From contig CM049400.1 in NCBI GenBank assembly GCA_026929865.2, forward strand, positions 14,913,001-14,977,000: a stretch of 64,000 nt of DNA, written 5' to 3'. This document shows positions 1 through 15,777 of the stretch, piece by piece (positions within the stretch are counted from its first letter, which is position 1; every line of letters begins with the position of its first letter). The notes under the pieces were generated by a model, which saw only the letters and a list, made by a program, of their open reading frames with translations, searched no databases and was not told where the DNA came from. The DNA is from Hyperoplus lanceolatus (taxonomy: Eukaryota > Chordata > Actinopteri > Uranoscopiformes > Ammodytidae). Position numbers and translations under genes: made by a program.

Positions 1-1861
1 TAACGATGATACATAACACAGAATATTATTACACTTAATCAATACCTGCTCATTCCAAAAGAAAAGTCTTGACAAATGCAATGCAGAAATGCTGCCGAAA
101 TGCTGCCCATGGATCCCTTTTATCAAAATTAACTCTGTGTACTCAGCAGTGATTCAAATATTTCATGGGGGTCTTAAAATATTCCTTCCAAATTGGATGG
201 TTGCACGTTGAAATAAATAACAAGTAACAGTCAAGGCATTATACTGGCATCCAAACAGGATATGGAAATTGAAAAATGAAGAAAGATCAAATAAAAATAC
301 ATCTCATGATAAACAGAATTTGTGCACACAGCAGAAAGAAAACTAATAACTTCTCAGATGCCCGTCTCATTTCCTCAGTCACGGCCATATTACTCATTGT
401 TTGTACATTCGTAGGCTTCAAATTGTCTTTTCTGTTTCATATTTGATGGCTTGTGGAGCAGGGATAAAAAAGGGGTGTTCAGGAGACTTCTCTCAGCAAA
501 ATGTAATACTGGCTGAGCACTAATCTTATCTCTCACTCGCACACCTCAGGGTAACAATTTCTCCCTGAACCTATAACTGTACTGCTTTATTTCTAATTTA
601 GATTTTCATACTAACCCTTCATGATGCCCACACATATTACATTTCTAATAATACTGTCTAAAAGGCAAGATTTCAATGTTCTCATGAAAAGGGAATGCAT
701 GGGAAGAGAAAAGACATATAGATGTATTTTATTAACACACAGTGTTAAAAAAAAACACATCGGAGAACTTAGTGCTAGCTTGCTTGGGGGGAAAAGTCCT
801 TGGAAAGTTGTTTTTGCATGCGAGAAGCTTGGACATTATTCACCATGTGGAGAGTTCAAGGCTGACTCAAGGTCTGAGCATAGGTGTTTTTTTGTACTAT
901 ACCTCTGGACAGGATAAGGGATGAGCTACCAAGCTCAATAGGAGAACTGCAAAGAAAGACAAGCTTGTTTTCAGATGTAAAAAATATGCTAAGCAGGTGT
1001 GTGGATTTCTGGCTTGACAGAGATGTATTTAATTATTCAAGTTGGCAATGCGCTTCAAGAGAGATCTTTTTTTTTCCTTTTCTTTCTTGATTTGATTCAG
1101 ATCATTATTGGAAAACACATTTAATTTAGGATCACCCACAACAGTTTCTTCTGTAATGATTAACAATAAAACAAATGACTGGTTGCCCACATTCCAGAAA
1201 TTATTGTCTGCATAAACAGGGTCCAGCACTCATTTTGGCACAATTAGGTAGCAGGAGTGACATTAACAGCAGTAGTCTTAGCATTTATAGTATACTACTG
1301 TCATTGGAAGCAATAGCAGTTGCAACAGAGGACGCAGTGCCAGCATCCACTTCTCAATCCTGGTAAAGGAGTGAATCGTATCAATTCAAAGTGTTTAATA
1401 TTGATTGTTGCTAAAGCCGGACTAATTCGATTTCTTCATTCAAGAAGATCGATGCATTGAATCTGCATCATTTAGAACTGATGGGATTATCTGTAGCCTT
1501 CACAGGCCAAAGCCACTGCAGCAAACTATATCTGACTGCATGCCATGCAGCCTACTTTTAACTTGGTTTTGCTGCTGTCACTGGCTGTTACACAAATTAT
1601 TCTCTATAATGTACACCTGAGTGCTTCGCAAACTGAACACAAATTCACCAGGACAGTACAAATGTGCCACTGCCAGGGATGAAATGTAGGAATTACGTCA
1701 CACAAGTTGTGCACGCACATTTATTACATCTGTTCTACACCTCTGCTCACACATACACTTCTCCATTGCAAATGACCCTTCAGGGACACTCAGTTAAGAG
1801 AGCCAAAAATAGGGATAAACGGGATATCTTATGTAATATCTTATGCAATACAATAACCCTG
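1..1861. other. non-coding stretch, no gene seen
   Basis: AT-rich sequence with no conserved protein, no convincing splice-flanked exon and no terminal repeat that I can pair. The short open frames here look like chance frames. Because the furin first coding exon lies to the right on the minus strand and no later furin exon is visible, this is probably part of a furin intron; that is inference. Confidence 0.5.
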
Positions 1862-2269
1862 TAAGGGAGACCGAGGTAAGTAGGCACACTTTTTACCCTA
1901 ATGACAATTGCTCATCACCTAAACATCTTTCAATAGTCATTCCTACATTAAATTGAAGCTTAAGCAGGGTTTTTCCTGGCTCAGAATGGGCCTTTGGGGG
2001 GTCAGTACGGGACCAACTTTTTTTGGGGTCGCGACTGTGCACCAGTAAAGGCAAATGGTTTATGTATTTTAAGACGGATGTAGGGTTGGGAGAGGGCAGT
2101 TTCTGTCCAGATAAAGAGCATTTCAGTCAGCCTGTCAATCACTGTGTTACCATGGAGCTTACTGACGCTTATGAAATCACAATAAACAACCTGTAGATAT
2201 GAAGTCAAAATACTAATAATGACTAGGCCTACCTATTTAATACTTTAATTGTTTCTAATTGATCTAAAC

Positions 2270-3041
2270 TAGGGGTGTCCAAACTTTTTTCACTGAGGGC
2301 CACATACAGAAAAATCTACGAAGGGTTGGGCCACTTTGCAAAAACAACACATAAGGACATGTAGCTGTTCTTATTTTTAGTTTCAGAGTGTCTTCGTAAA
2401 TTGTAATTCTTCTTCACGGCAACACTTTACTTGCACATTAAACAGATACATTCCCATTCTTGTTAAATGGCATTGATACACCCAGTGTGTTCTGCTTTTG
2501 CGTCCAATGTCCAGCTGGGTGAGAATAGTAGCCAGCCGAGATCCCGCCCCAAAAAGGGGGGTCCGGGGGTTTGCCCCCCCGGGAGTTTTTTTTAAGTTTT
2601 TAAAGTGAAATGCATTAATCTGGTGCACTTTGAGAGGGAAATGAAGAGGCTAAAGCTGAAGAATTTTGTATGAAAAAAATGGAGACACTGTGTCAGATGA
2701 ATTAGAAGCTATTGGAGAAGGACACATGGATTTTCCATAATAATATTAATTTAAAATAAAATATTATGCAGGGTCTTCTGGGATGGGCTTGGTGCTCTTT
2801 TTCTTTTATGGGACATAGTATTTCTCTGTAATATAATGAGTGCATTTAAATTATTTAAAAATTAAAAGGGCCATATTACATTATATTTTTAAAATGTGCC
2901 ACGGGCCAATCAATCAGTTTTGACACCCCTGCACTAGTGGGTTAACTAAGAAATGCAAAAATATATATGTATATATTTTTTTTTTCAAAGGGCCATATTA
3001 CATTATATTTTTAAAATCGGGCCATAGTTTGGACACCCCTG
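2270..3041. mobile_element. non-autonomous hAT element
   Basis: Terminal inverted repeats (T/C)AGGGGTGTCCAAACT at 2270 and its complement ending at 3041 are flanked by a perfect 8-base target duplication ATCTAAAC (2262-2269 and 3042-3049), the hAT signature. It has no recognisable transposase. Internally a block starting GGGCCATATTACATTATAT occurs twice (about 2869 and 2990), a local duplication. Confidence 0.8.
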
Positions 3042-3587
3042 ATCTAAACCATGGAAAATGCAAGAAGGTAGGGCTGCTCGATTATGAAAAACCATAATCA
3101 TGATTATTTTGAGTAATCACATTGTTATCACAATTATCAAAGACAGTTAATCATTGATTTAAGAACATTATGCATTTATTTTACTTTTAACAAGGTTTTT
3201 TTCTAATAACACCATGACTTTGGACTTTAAACAAAGGCCTAATTGAACTGAAAACAGGGAGAATAGAAATAGGCTAAATAAGACAAACTTATTTTTGATA
3301 ATTGAAAAAAATAAATGTCAAAATAAAAATAACCAGTTGTAAATGGTGTTGATAGGGCACGTCTTTTGCTAACATTAAATGTAAGGGCATGATTTATTTA
3401 TGTCTCATGGAGCTGGCTGGATAGGCAGTTGCATTGTAGTGTTGACAGTTGTGTTGGCAGGAGTCAAGGAGCTTTACCTCCTGTGTTTTTATTCATTGAT
3501 TGCTTGGTCATAGACCACTATGACTCGACTTAAAGTGAATAAACAAATTGGTCGGGATGTTTAGAGGTGCAGATCAGGTCGTATATG

Positions 3588-5983
3588 GGTCAATGACGAA
3601 TAAGGGTTGTCATGATGGTTTTTTGAAAATCTTTCAAAAATATATTTTAAAAGCATCCTTGAATCAATTTAAAATATAAATTTCGTGTTTTTGTTAGTTT
3701 TATTTCATGGGAAATGGGATTTACACACTTTTCTACTAAAAGTAGGCCCAAATGGACCTGACAATGTCAAATGGTGTAACCACAAAAGATTAAGAAATAT
3801 TCATTATTTTGTCCACCATAGTGTAATATGAGTGTAACTCATAAAAATAATAACTTCCATTTCAAAATATCACATGAAAAAAGATTTTATTTGGATAACC
3901 CCTAAATCTAAATTTTATGCGTTTTTGCAATTTTGAGCGGGACGTTAGCTGGAAACATCTTGTTTTCTAAATAGTTGTTGACCAATCGTGTTAAAAGTGT
4001 TAAAAATGATTTAATACATTTAAGAAGAGTAATCAATTCTGGCCTACATCAATTTACAGGTACATTTTGATTTTTTTAGGAAAAATACTGGTTACACCAT
4101 TAGACACAAACCAGTTACACCACTTGACAGTGTTGCTTCTACAGCCAAAAAGTTTAATAAACAACACTGAAATCAGGCACTACAGTCAAGATAGTTACTG
4201 TGTTTGGACTTGCCATTGGATTTTGTTTTCATGTACTTAAAACATTGGTCAACAAATACCATTAAGGTGACTATGGAGTAATTATTCTATCTTTATTCAC
4301 GAGTGTGGTCTTCTGGTTCAAGAGCATGACTTACTGTTTTAACATTCAGATTTTGTAATTATATGCTCTTAAACCTAAAGAAAACACTCTTAAATAAAGA
4401 TCTCCATGGATGACAAAAATGTTCTAGGGTCAAACTCATTTGATTGTATTTATGGAAAAAATTCAATCAACAACAAAAAGTCTTAACAAATTGTGTATTT
4501 GTGCGTTTAAGTGTGTCTATGTTTGTTTGTGAGAAAGAGCTAGGTGGATGGGTAGAAGAGACAAGGAGATTCTTGTCTGTTAAGGGTCCTGCTCCTGCAT
4601 GCCCTTTTAAACAGTGAATTCATATCTAGTTATATCTATCTGAAAGCAAGATATTATTTGGTTGACGTTATGCCTTGTGATCTGATTACATTTAAGAAAA
4701 AAGTGAGTGTGAGTGCACGCTTGTTTCTGTTCATGAAAACTACCTTTCCTGTCCTCTTTTTGCAAGGTAATTGGCTTGTTTCCTCTTTTGAATGTGGCAT
4801 CTATTGTAGAGAAAGTGGCTCAATTCTGCAGCCTAAATTTGATTAACATTTTTTACTATTCACAAATTGTTGGAGATCTAGGTATTTAAAGCTGCTGTTC
4901 ATCCTTCCACATTAGGTGTCACTGTTCATATGCTTCATTTATATAATTTATTCATGTATTATGAAATTATGTGACATTAAAATGAAAAGGAATGATATAA
5001 AAATATGCATTGAAGCTAAGCATGAATTAAAAAAATCACAAAATCATGCCACTAAATGATTTTATCCTAGCCGTACCTAGCTTTGGTGATAAAGTTGTGG
5101 AAATACCAACTATTTTAGAAGATACAAACAATAATAACCTAAAACTGGTTAAAAAGTAACGGAGCTCATATTTCATTTTAAACCAGTATCTAAAACTAGT
5201 GCATTTTGAAAAAAATTTGACAAAAACTGAGATGTTTGTCAAATTAGTCAAATGGTGTAACCGGTTACACCATTTGACATTTCGACTAAACATCTATTTT
5301 GACAGGCATTATCATGGACTCATATCTAAGGACATGGTCTTGGTGTGAATAAATCAAATATAATTCTTAAAACAAATAATACTATTTATGAAAAAAATAT
5401 TTTTTCAACGTTTTATTTGGGTTACACCATTTGACATGTAACCCAAATGATACTTGACATACCCTAAAAGTGCAAATATCTTATATTTCTTTGAGAACTC
5501 TTAACTTTGGAATGCAGCAGTCATGTTCATCAGGGGTCCTTTACTGTTCTTAAAGATTTGAACAAAATGGCACCTTGAATGATGGTTACACCACTTGACA
5601 ATTCAGGACATTCGCTCGTCTGATGAGATTCCCCAAATTATTAGAACAAATATGAATGTTGTATAAAAATATAATTTATATACTCATAATGACCTCCATT
5701 TTAGGATAATGCCAAAATAGTTTATAGGATGTTATATTGAGAAATTGACTGTATTTAAGCAAGTTACATTTTGTGGTACGAAGTTTTGACGGTTACACCA
5801 CTTAGACATTTTTGCCTTATATCTCCAAATATTCTCTCAAAATTGAATAAAACCAAAAACTTTTGAATAGGGTCTCTAGAAATGAATGTGTTCAAGTAAT
5901 GTGTAAGCTTTTTTTTTGTTCCCACATTTTCAAATTTAATTTAACCTTACGGACACAAAAAAATGGGCGTCACGTCATTGACC
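3588..5983. mobile_element. inner repeat with GGTCAATGACG termini and repeated TGTCAARTGGTGTAAC motif
   Basis: GGTCAATGACG at 3588-3598 is inverted at 5973-5983. Between these ends lie at least eight near-identical 16-base motifs (TGTCAAATGGTGTAAC and its complement): 3765, 4091, 4114, 5247 and 5263 (head to head), 5421, 5585 and 5792. I see no transposase and no clear target duplication. The termini and motif array are seen directly; calling it a transposon is inference. Confidence 0.5.
5247..5278. repeat. perfect 32-base palindrome
   Basis: The sequence GTCAAATGGTGTAACC is followed immediately by its exact reverse complement, so the 32 bases read the same on both strands with no spacer. 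It is formed by two head-to-head copies of the motif dispersed through the element at 3588-5983. Confidence 0.9.
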
Positions 5984-6616
5984 TTTTTTCTTCTCTCTCT
6001 CGGTCGCGTATGTCACCTTACTCGCGTGTCCGCGCGTGACAAATCTTGCACATTATTTTAGTTTGTTGTGAGTCTGAAGTGTTTTCAGACAACACATTTA
6101 GTTTTACCTTTATTCTCGTCATCTAGAAGTTTTTCAAAACACCCGGCAATGCGCAACCTCTCCCTCGTACTCTCTGGACGAGCCGATAGCTAAACTCAGG
6201 TAAGGGAGGGGACGAGCGAGCACACCGCTCGGCTGAAAGGGTGCGCTGCATTTAAAAGCATGCATGCCCCGGCGTGCGGAACAATGATAGTTTAATAACG
6301 ATTATTTTGTTTTCATGATTGAGGGAAGCCGTAATAGTAATCGAAAATTAAATTCAAGTTATTGCCCAGCCCCTCAAGAAGGATGACTTAAATTGGGCTG
6401 AATTTGGAGAGGTTTTAAATAGCTATATTTATTCTTAATCTTTATCACTTTGGCGCTGGTGATTTTCCTTTGGCGGTGGATACATCAGCTTTGGCGCGCG
6501 CCAAAGCTTTCTCTATGCAGGAAAAACCCTGTTAAGGTGTTGGCTTGAAATGTGAACCCCTCACTAATGTATTGTAATAAAGAAGAAATTTACCATCAAA
6601 GACACTCAAACACATT

Positions 6617-6651
6617 GTGACAACCCACCCCATCAAGGGGTGGGTTGCCAC
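6617..6651. repeat. 15-base inverted repeat with 5-base loop
   Basis: GTGACAACCCACCCC at 6617-6631 and GGGGTGGGTTGCCAC at 6637-6651 form a stem with one mismatch around the loop ATCAA. The arm is a copy of the motif that recurs at the right side of the pogo-like element. Confidence 0.8.
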
Positions 6652-6893
6652 ACACTATGGGGTTGTTTGTCACAATGTTATCTTTATGGGAAAAATCTTA
6701 AAAAGAAGGCAAGAAAGCAGAACTACATTTGAAAGTTTAATTTCATTGTCAAGTTGAAAAATAGGCATACATAACTTTATGCATCTTAACATAAAATGAG
6801 CAAGGAATTAACAAAAAGGAAATCCATATTAAGACCAACCTACTGTATGTAACAACCTAAAGAACAAAACAAATAGGTCTAACAATAATCTAC

Positions 6894-7227
6894 TCAACTA
6901 GGATACACACATTTACTATCTGAGTTACTATGATGGCAAATGTAGGGTCTGCTCACTCTAACTAAGCAGAGATTGTGTGCCCACTGGTTGCACATACAAC
7001 ACATCTCCCTTACCTCCCCTGAATGGGTGCTGGAGAACGTTTTCCATACAAACCAAACACAAACTATCCTCTTCATCTGATGAAGATTCCTCCTCCTGTC
7101 TCTTTCTCTTCTGTTTCTTATTCACCAGCTGGGGTGGAGTGCACTGGGGTGCAGTAGCCTTGGCAACTGGTCTAGTTTGGGATGCACTGGGTTGTTTTGA
7201 TTTTGTTGCCCTTTTTCTCTTTTGCAT
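6894..7227 (-). pseudogene. C-terminal remnant of a transposase with PHD-like zinc finger
   Basis: On the minus strand a lysine/serine-rich stretch ending in SSSDEEDSLCLVC is followed, in a different frame, by EMCCMCNQWAHNLC and YICHH. Together these give the CxxC...CxxC...WAHxxC spacing of a PHD finger, cut by at least one frameshift near 7020-7060. Fish pogo/Tigger-type DDE transposases often end with such a finger (family knowledge), which fits the TA-flanked element around it. The catalytic part of the transposase is not visible. A decayed host gene fragment carrying a PHD finger is the alternative. Confidence 0.4.
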
Positions 7228-7761
7228 GCTAGCTGCCTTTCCTACTCAATTCTCTCCTTCTCTGGGGTGTCAGTGAGGATACAGCTTGACATTTTCTTTT
7301 GTTGTTGGGTTCCTTTTCTGGCTGCACCCTTTGGATAACATGTGACAACCAACCCCCCAAAAAATGTGACGACCAACCCCAACTGGAATGTATTGCTAGC
7401 ATCAAGGCCAATAACCATCTGACAACTAATTAGCTTGCTAAAAACAATCTAAACAAACAAATCTAAACTATAGCATACCCTTCACACTTGTTTAGGGTAA
7501 CAAGTGTTTTGTTATAAACCCATTGTGTAAAAGTCTAGAAGAAAAATACTGAGGAGCTAAATATTTTCAATTTGACATGAAAAACACTAACAGTCCTCTC
7601 ACCTCAAATGCAGCAGTATAACTCCAAGGAAGACTATGTAGGTGACCTCTGATCCCAGTTGTGGATATTTACATACCAAAATTTAACAGACAGAGCTTTC
7701 TGGTTCCGAGATATAACGATTGTGACAACCTACCCGTGTGACAAATTACCCCGTTCTCCCC

Positions 7762-11201
<3,440 letters not shown>

Positions 11202-11723
11202 TATTGAAAAAATAAACAAACAAAAAACACACAAAAGATAAATCTAAGCTCCGTGACAAATTCTGAGATGCCTATGCACACAAGCAAGTCTTGATGACAT
11301 TTACACTTCAACCCTTTTGATAACAAGAAAAACACTTGAGCTGGCGTTCTTACCCTCACAGAGCATAATGAGTGCATCTGCAAAATACATAGAGACACAC
11401 TAAAACAATAAGGCATTTCTGAGCACCGCGGCAAACCAAATAATCACTTACCTGATGATTCCGTAATTACATTAGAGATAAAAATCTCATTACCCCCTAT
11501 AATACGTCAGCCTCTTTTCTATATCCAAGTGCCCTGTAGAATAACAGCCGAGGATGATGGGGAAATGACTAAGTCGTCGTCCCTCCGTTCTTTTTTATGT
11601 ATGCTCTTTTTATACCCTTTTTATTTGTGATCATTTCATATGTAGCCTACATGAATAGAAATCTAATGAGATGATCAGCTGGAGCATCGCTGTTCGCCCC
11701 GTTCCTTCCACCAAACACTAAAG

Positions 11724-11956
11724 CAGGGGTTGACACTAACGGTTGCCCGCTTGCCCGGGGCAACTGAAAATAATGTTCGGGCAAGTTGAGATTGCTTTTT
11801 GGTTGCCCGAAAGGGCAAGCGGATTTTAGAGGGGTTGTCAGTAGTCTAGGCTATTTATTCATGTGTTTTAGAGTCTGCAAAAAAAAAATTTCTTCTAACT
11901 CACACAAAATAGATCAGCTATAGCCTATTTGCAATTGAGCAGCCAGCAGCATCACA

Positions 11957-12005
<49 letters not shown>

Positions 12006-13201
12006 CAGCCTGTGTGCGCGCAGTTTCGCTGTCTACGTTCCGAAAACCGGCTCTATTAGGCTATAGGCCTACGGACCTGGTTCCGCTATATTCAAAACCC
12101 AGAAATCAATAACGTTTAAGCTTATTGATACCGCTATGGAGTCCAGTAGGTCACATGATGTAATTTAAAATATCGAGTAGAGTCGGGTCATCTTCAACTA
12201 ATTAGGTCTACTTTGGCTTATTATTCCATCACTAGTCCGCATCATGGACTGTAAAAGTGTTCTACTTTCGAATGCCTTGAAGAAACTCCTTCAACAAGCT
12301 TCAACTCCGTCTCCCGAAAAAAAAAAAAAAAAACTGTCCGCTGAGCTGCTGCCGCTGCAGACGGGCTCGGCACCATCTCATCGTTCATTCAATGCAGCGG
12401 TGATCAACAAACGAGAGACAGTGTAGCAAGTCCAGTTAAAACATTGGATTGTTTTTAAATCCATATTAAAATCTGCAGGATAAGAACTAGTTAGCTTAAA
12501 AAAAATCGCAAACGGTTCAAATGTGATGTGTTCAAATCGGCTCAGTAAAATGATTATTAGGCAAAAGTCAATAAAATGACATCATGATGTGTTCAAATGT
12601 AACATCAAGAAAAAAGGAAATTTGATTTTTTCGCGAGAAGCTTGAATAATACAGTTTGGGTGAAAAACTTGTTTTCCCAGCGATTGTGGAGTCTTTATAA
12701 TGGTATCAATATGAATAGAAATGAATAATCCCCCTCCCTACTTACAGTGTAACTGGGTAATAGCTTTAACATGGTGGACTTTAATCATTTTATGGCACAC
12801 AATCACTTTTTGGCACAATGTGCTCGTTTTAAATAAGTTAAATTTTTCTGAACACATTTGTGTGGAAGCTTACATTCAGCTTGACTCTGAGCTAGACTGG
12901 GTTTTCTGAGCCCCTGGGCCAGGTGCATGGCAAAAAGAGGCCCTTTCACGATGCTGACCAAGCGCTTGGTGTTGTGTGATGTCATGACATATAGGCTCAT
13001 ATGAATTGTTGTTGGTTGTATGTGGTCAGGATGAGCAGTGTTTGCATTTAATAGATACGGTTAGCTAAAATGTATAATTTAATTAGCCTATATATATATA
13101 TCATTGTTTAACAGTTTTTTTAATTTTTTTTGGGCAAGTGAACACGACATTCGGGCAGGTAAAACATTACCTGTACTTGCCCACCTTAGTGTCAACCCCT
13201 G
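11724..13201. mobile_element. DNA transposon with CAGGGGTTGACACTAA termini
   Basis: CAGGGGTTGACACTAA at 11724 is inverted exactly at the right end (TTAGTGTCAACCCCTG ending 13201). Flanks share CTAAAG (11718-11723 and 13202-13207), a 6-base duplication; hAT elements make 8, so an IS3EU-like family or a mutated duplication are both possible. Just inside each end are several copies of TTGCCCG/CGGGCAA. It carries a CA tract at 11965-12002 and a 60-codon open frame at 12244-12426 with a poly-lysine run, which I do not recognise. Confidence 0.7.
11965..12002. repeat. (CA)n microsatellite, 38 bases
   Basis: Simple CA repeat inside the element at 11724-13201. Confidence 0.95.
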
Positions 13202-13207
13202 CTAAAG

Positions 13208-15777
13208 TGAAACCTAGACCTTAACCACAAAGTAGACATTTAAACCAAACCAAACTGAAAAACTAATCCAACTTATTAACTAAACAAATGTTAACAATAT
13301 GAGTAGATATTTAACAGCAGCGATACACGGTTGTAAACAAAAGTTGTTTCTATGGTTACCGCACAGCGTTTCCTTGCGGAGCCTCCTATCTCCGCCGGTC
13401 GAGTGCACAGACAGAACGTCTCCTCCTGTATGAGAACGCCTTTAGATGAAACTGCTGTTTACACAGAGATGGCTTGGTCAAAATATGATCTTAACTGGGA
13501 TAAAATTGGATTATTGCCATTATACGTGGTCAGTGACTGAAGATGCACTCACTCCAAGTTAGTTGATAATACATCATTTCACCCTTCCAGTTACCCAACA
13601 CTCTTTTTGGTACGTAAAGCATACTCCATTAGCATTCTTGTCTTTTTTTTCTCTTCTTTTTTTCCTAGTGTCTCACACCTCCTCACAGCCACCCTCCTGT
13701 CACCAAACGTCTCACTTCTACCCTTTTATTACTTTCCCAATGGAAAATAGTCAATTAACTCAATTCTTTCTACCCTCTCTCCTACTCTCCTTTTATTGTC
13801 TGTCTTCACCTGAACTAAAGTTGCAGACATCTATATTAGCTGTTGAAATATCTGCCTCACATCAAAAAAAAAAAGGTTTCACTATAGCATCTATTCAGGG
13901 GAAAAAATAGCACATCTGTAAATAAGACAGGCATCTTGTGGGCTGTGGCATGATGCACCCAGAACCACAGAGGGCCATGTACTGTAGGTTAGCTGGGGTT
14001 GATGCCATGAGATCGTTTTTAGGACCCACCTTGTGAAATGGGGGCTATGCTCCTTTTTATTGCTGTGGCAGCACACCGAGCGGCTTAATGTCTCACACAC
14101 TAAAATGTCAAGCAGGCACATGGCATCAGGCATACAGCAACAGACAGCCATCTTAGAGGACTCGTTCCTGTGACTGCTTCCAGCAATGCCCCTTTGGCGG
14201 ATTCACTAATTAATGGAAGGGAGAAAATAAAGCTATACATTTCCCCATTAGTCTGGTATAATGGAGAGAATGGAGGCTGCGGATGGGTCTTTGTGGTTGG
14301 GTGAATGACAGAGTAAGAGATAAACAGGAGAAAGAAAGCCATAAAAGTTTTTTTAGGGAAAGTGATTGAACGAGGATTATTAAAGACAGAAGAATTGCTT
14401 TGTTCGCAGGAAAAGAGACTTTTTTTTTTGCTCAGCAGAATTGTGTCCCTGGGGGGTGTCTAGAATATGTATGTGTCTTCTGCGAGCAGAATATTGAACA
14501 TTTCATTTTACCCAATTCATTAAGACTAGGGATTGATTCATTATACCTACAATTCAAAGCTGCAATTAAGAGCAAAAAGTCTATTTTACCATTACAGCTA
14601 AAGCAAGCGTTCTTTCACTGCGCATGGTTTCAGACTGTGAGAACGTTCTGAAACTATCCAGATCAATACTAAATGAAGTGCAGATTCAAGCAAAATATTT
14701 AAGCCTCGTAGACAAGTTCAATGTTAAGTCACACAGATACAATTTACTACAATGGGCTGGATGATGGAAGGGCATTTTAATAACGACACACATCTAATCT
14801 CGTCCAGAATGGGACAACTGTTCACTGTGATTACAGGGAGACTAAAAAAAAATCTGACAAAGCTCTTTCTTTGATCAAATATAAAAAAAATAAGCAAAGA
14901 TAAGCCAGCATTCATTTTGCAAACCTCTCTTTTAGAAAATCCTCTTTATTTGAGGTGGGGAGAAGTAGGGTGGAGAGATGTGGAACCTCCTACGCATATT
15001 TGCTAAGAAGTAATCCAGAGAGGGCTGCTCACTGGCGTGTGTAGCACTCAGGCTGCTGCTCCACGAAGACGCATGCAAATGAAGTTAAGTCTCAAGTGGA
15101 GCAACAGGGGGAGAGGGGACCAAACATCGACTCCTTGTCAACTACTGAGCGCAAATATAGAAAAAGCTGAGTGTTAGAAGCATTTTGATATTCAAAAGGA
15201 CCTAACACTCCACTGAAAGAACAATAAGTCACTACTACTCCACCCTCGCCACCCATTTGTTTCTCCCCTATCTGCAAACTATGTGAAACAACAGCTCAAA
15301 AAACAAATCCATAAAAAAGCAGAAGCTAAATTAGTTGTAGCAATCAATATTAAATGACCTACATCCTAATCAAATATAACAACAACCCTCCTTGAGACCG
15401 CAAAATAACAGCCTTATTATTCCTGTCTGTGACTATTCCCAACACTAGCTCTGTAAACATAAACTGTGTGCCAGTGTGCTGGGATGTCAGGCGCATGCCC
15501 CACTTTAAGCGACAAAGAGTGGAGGAGGCTACACTTCTGCAAACAGGCTGCACTAACAGGATTGCCCGGAGGTGTCAAAGTCAGGCTTTGTGATGCTTGG
15601 CTTTGATGTACAACGGTTCCTTAACACTGACGTCATCCAAAGACATTGTGTATGGATGGATACAGACTCACATGGAGTGATTTGGATATAGTTATTAGGG
15701 TATGAGAGAGACCTCCTCAGTGTGTGCACACTCTCACACATAAACGCATGATGTAGCTTACTGTTAGCGGGACTTAC
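13208..15777. other. probable furin intron, no exon seen
   Basis: The sequence directly downstream, in the minus sense, of the furin exon donor at 15777. I looked for the next furin exon, whose product should continue the prodomain with a GDYYHF-like motif, and did not find it. No other product or transposon ends were recognised. Confidence 0.5.

Larger units (their letters stand above)
3069..6374. mobile_element. hAT element, about 3.3 kb, with a further insertion
   Basis: The element starts TAGGGCTGCTCGATTAT at 3069 and ends ...TTGCCCAGCCCCT at 6374, with a perfect 8-base target duplication CAAGAAGG (3061-3068 and 6375-6382). Ends and duplication length fit hAT elements. No transposase frame survives. 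A second structure with its own inverted termini lies inside at 3588-5983. Confidence 0.75.
1965..6531. mobile_element. DNA transposon with CAGGGTTTTTCCTG termini, nested
   Basis: The left terminus CAGGGTTTTTCCTGG at 1965 is inverted at the right end (GCAGGAAAAACCCTG, ending 6531). The flanks share TTAAG (1960-1964 and 6532-6536), a 5-base duplication or the TTAA core of one. It sits inside the pogo-like element at 1864-7761 and itself contains two hAT elements (2270-3041 and 3069-6374). Its own sequence is only about 300 bases on the left and 150 on the right. I see no transposase, so the superfamily is undecided: a TTAA target would fit piggyBac or Kolobok, while the CAGGG terminus fits hAT-like or IS3EU families. 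Confidence 0.6.
1864..7761. mobile_element. pogo/Tigger-like DNA transposon, hollowed out by nested insertions
   Basis: The left end at 1864 (AGGGAGACCGAGGTAAG...) and the reverse complement of the right end at 7761 (GGGGAGAACGGGGTAAT...) agree at about 20 of 26 positions, and both sides are flanked by TA, the target duplication of the Tc1/mariner/pogo superfamily. Near the right end are copies of a GTGACAACCNACCCC motif (6617, 7342, 7366, 7722) and a broken PHD-like zinc finger on the minus strand, as found at the end of some pogo-type transposases (family knowledge). Most of the interior, 1965-6531, is a later insertion. The pogo assignment is moderate; the end pairing is seen directly. Confidence 0.55.

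Noticed and set aside
3765..5808. The eight-copy motif as a CRISPR array
   Set aside because: Spacing is irregular, copies are in both orientations and the DNA is from a vertebrate.
12244..12426. A 60-codon frame as a host gene
   Set aside because: It lies within the inverted-end transposon at 11724-13201 and has a homopolymer lysine run; no recognisable domain.
13563..13910. A 115-codon plus-strand frame
   Set aside because: Low-complexity Phe/Ser/Leu-rich pyrimidine sequence; no splice sites or motif, and opposite to furin transcription.
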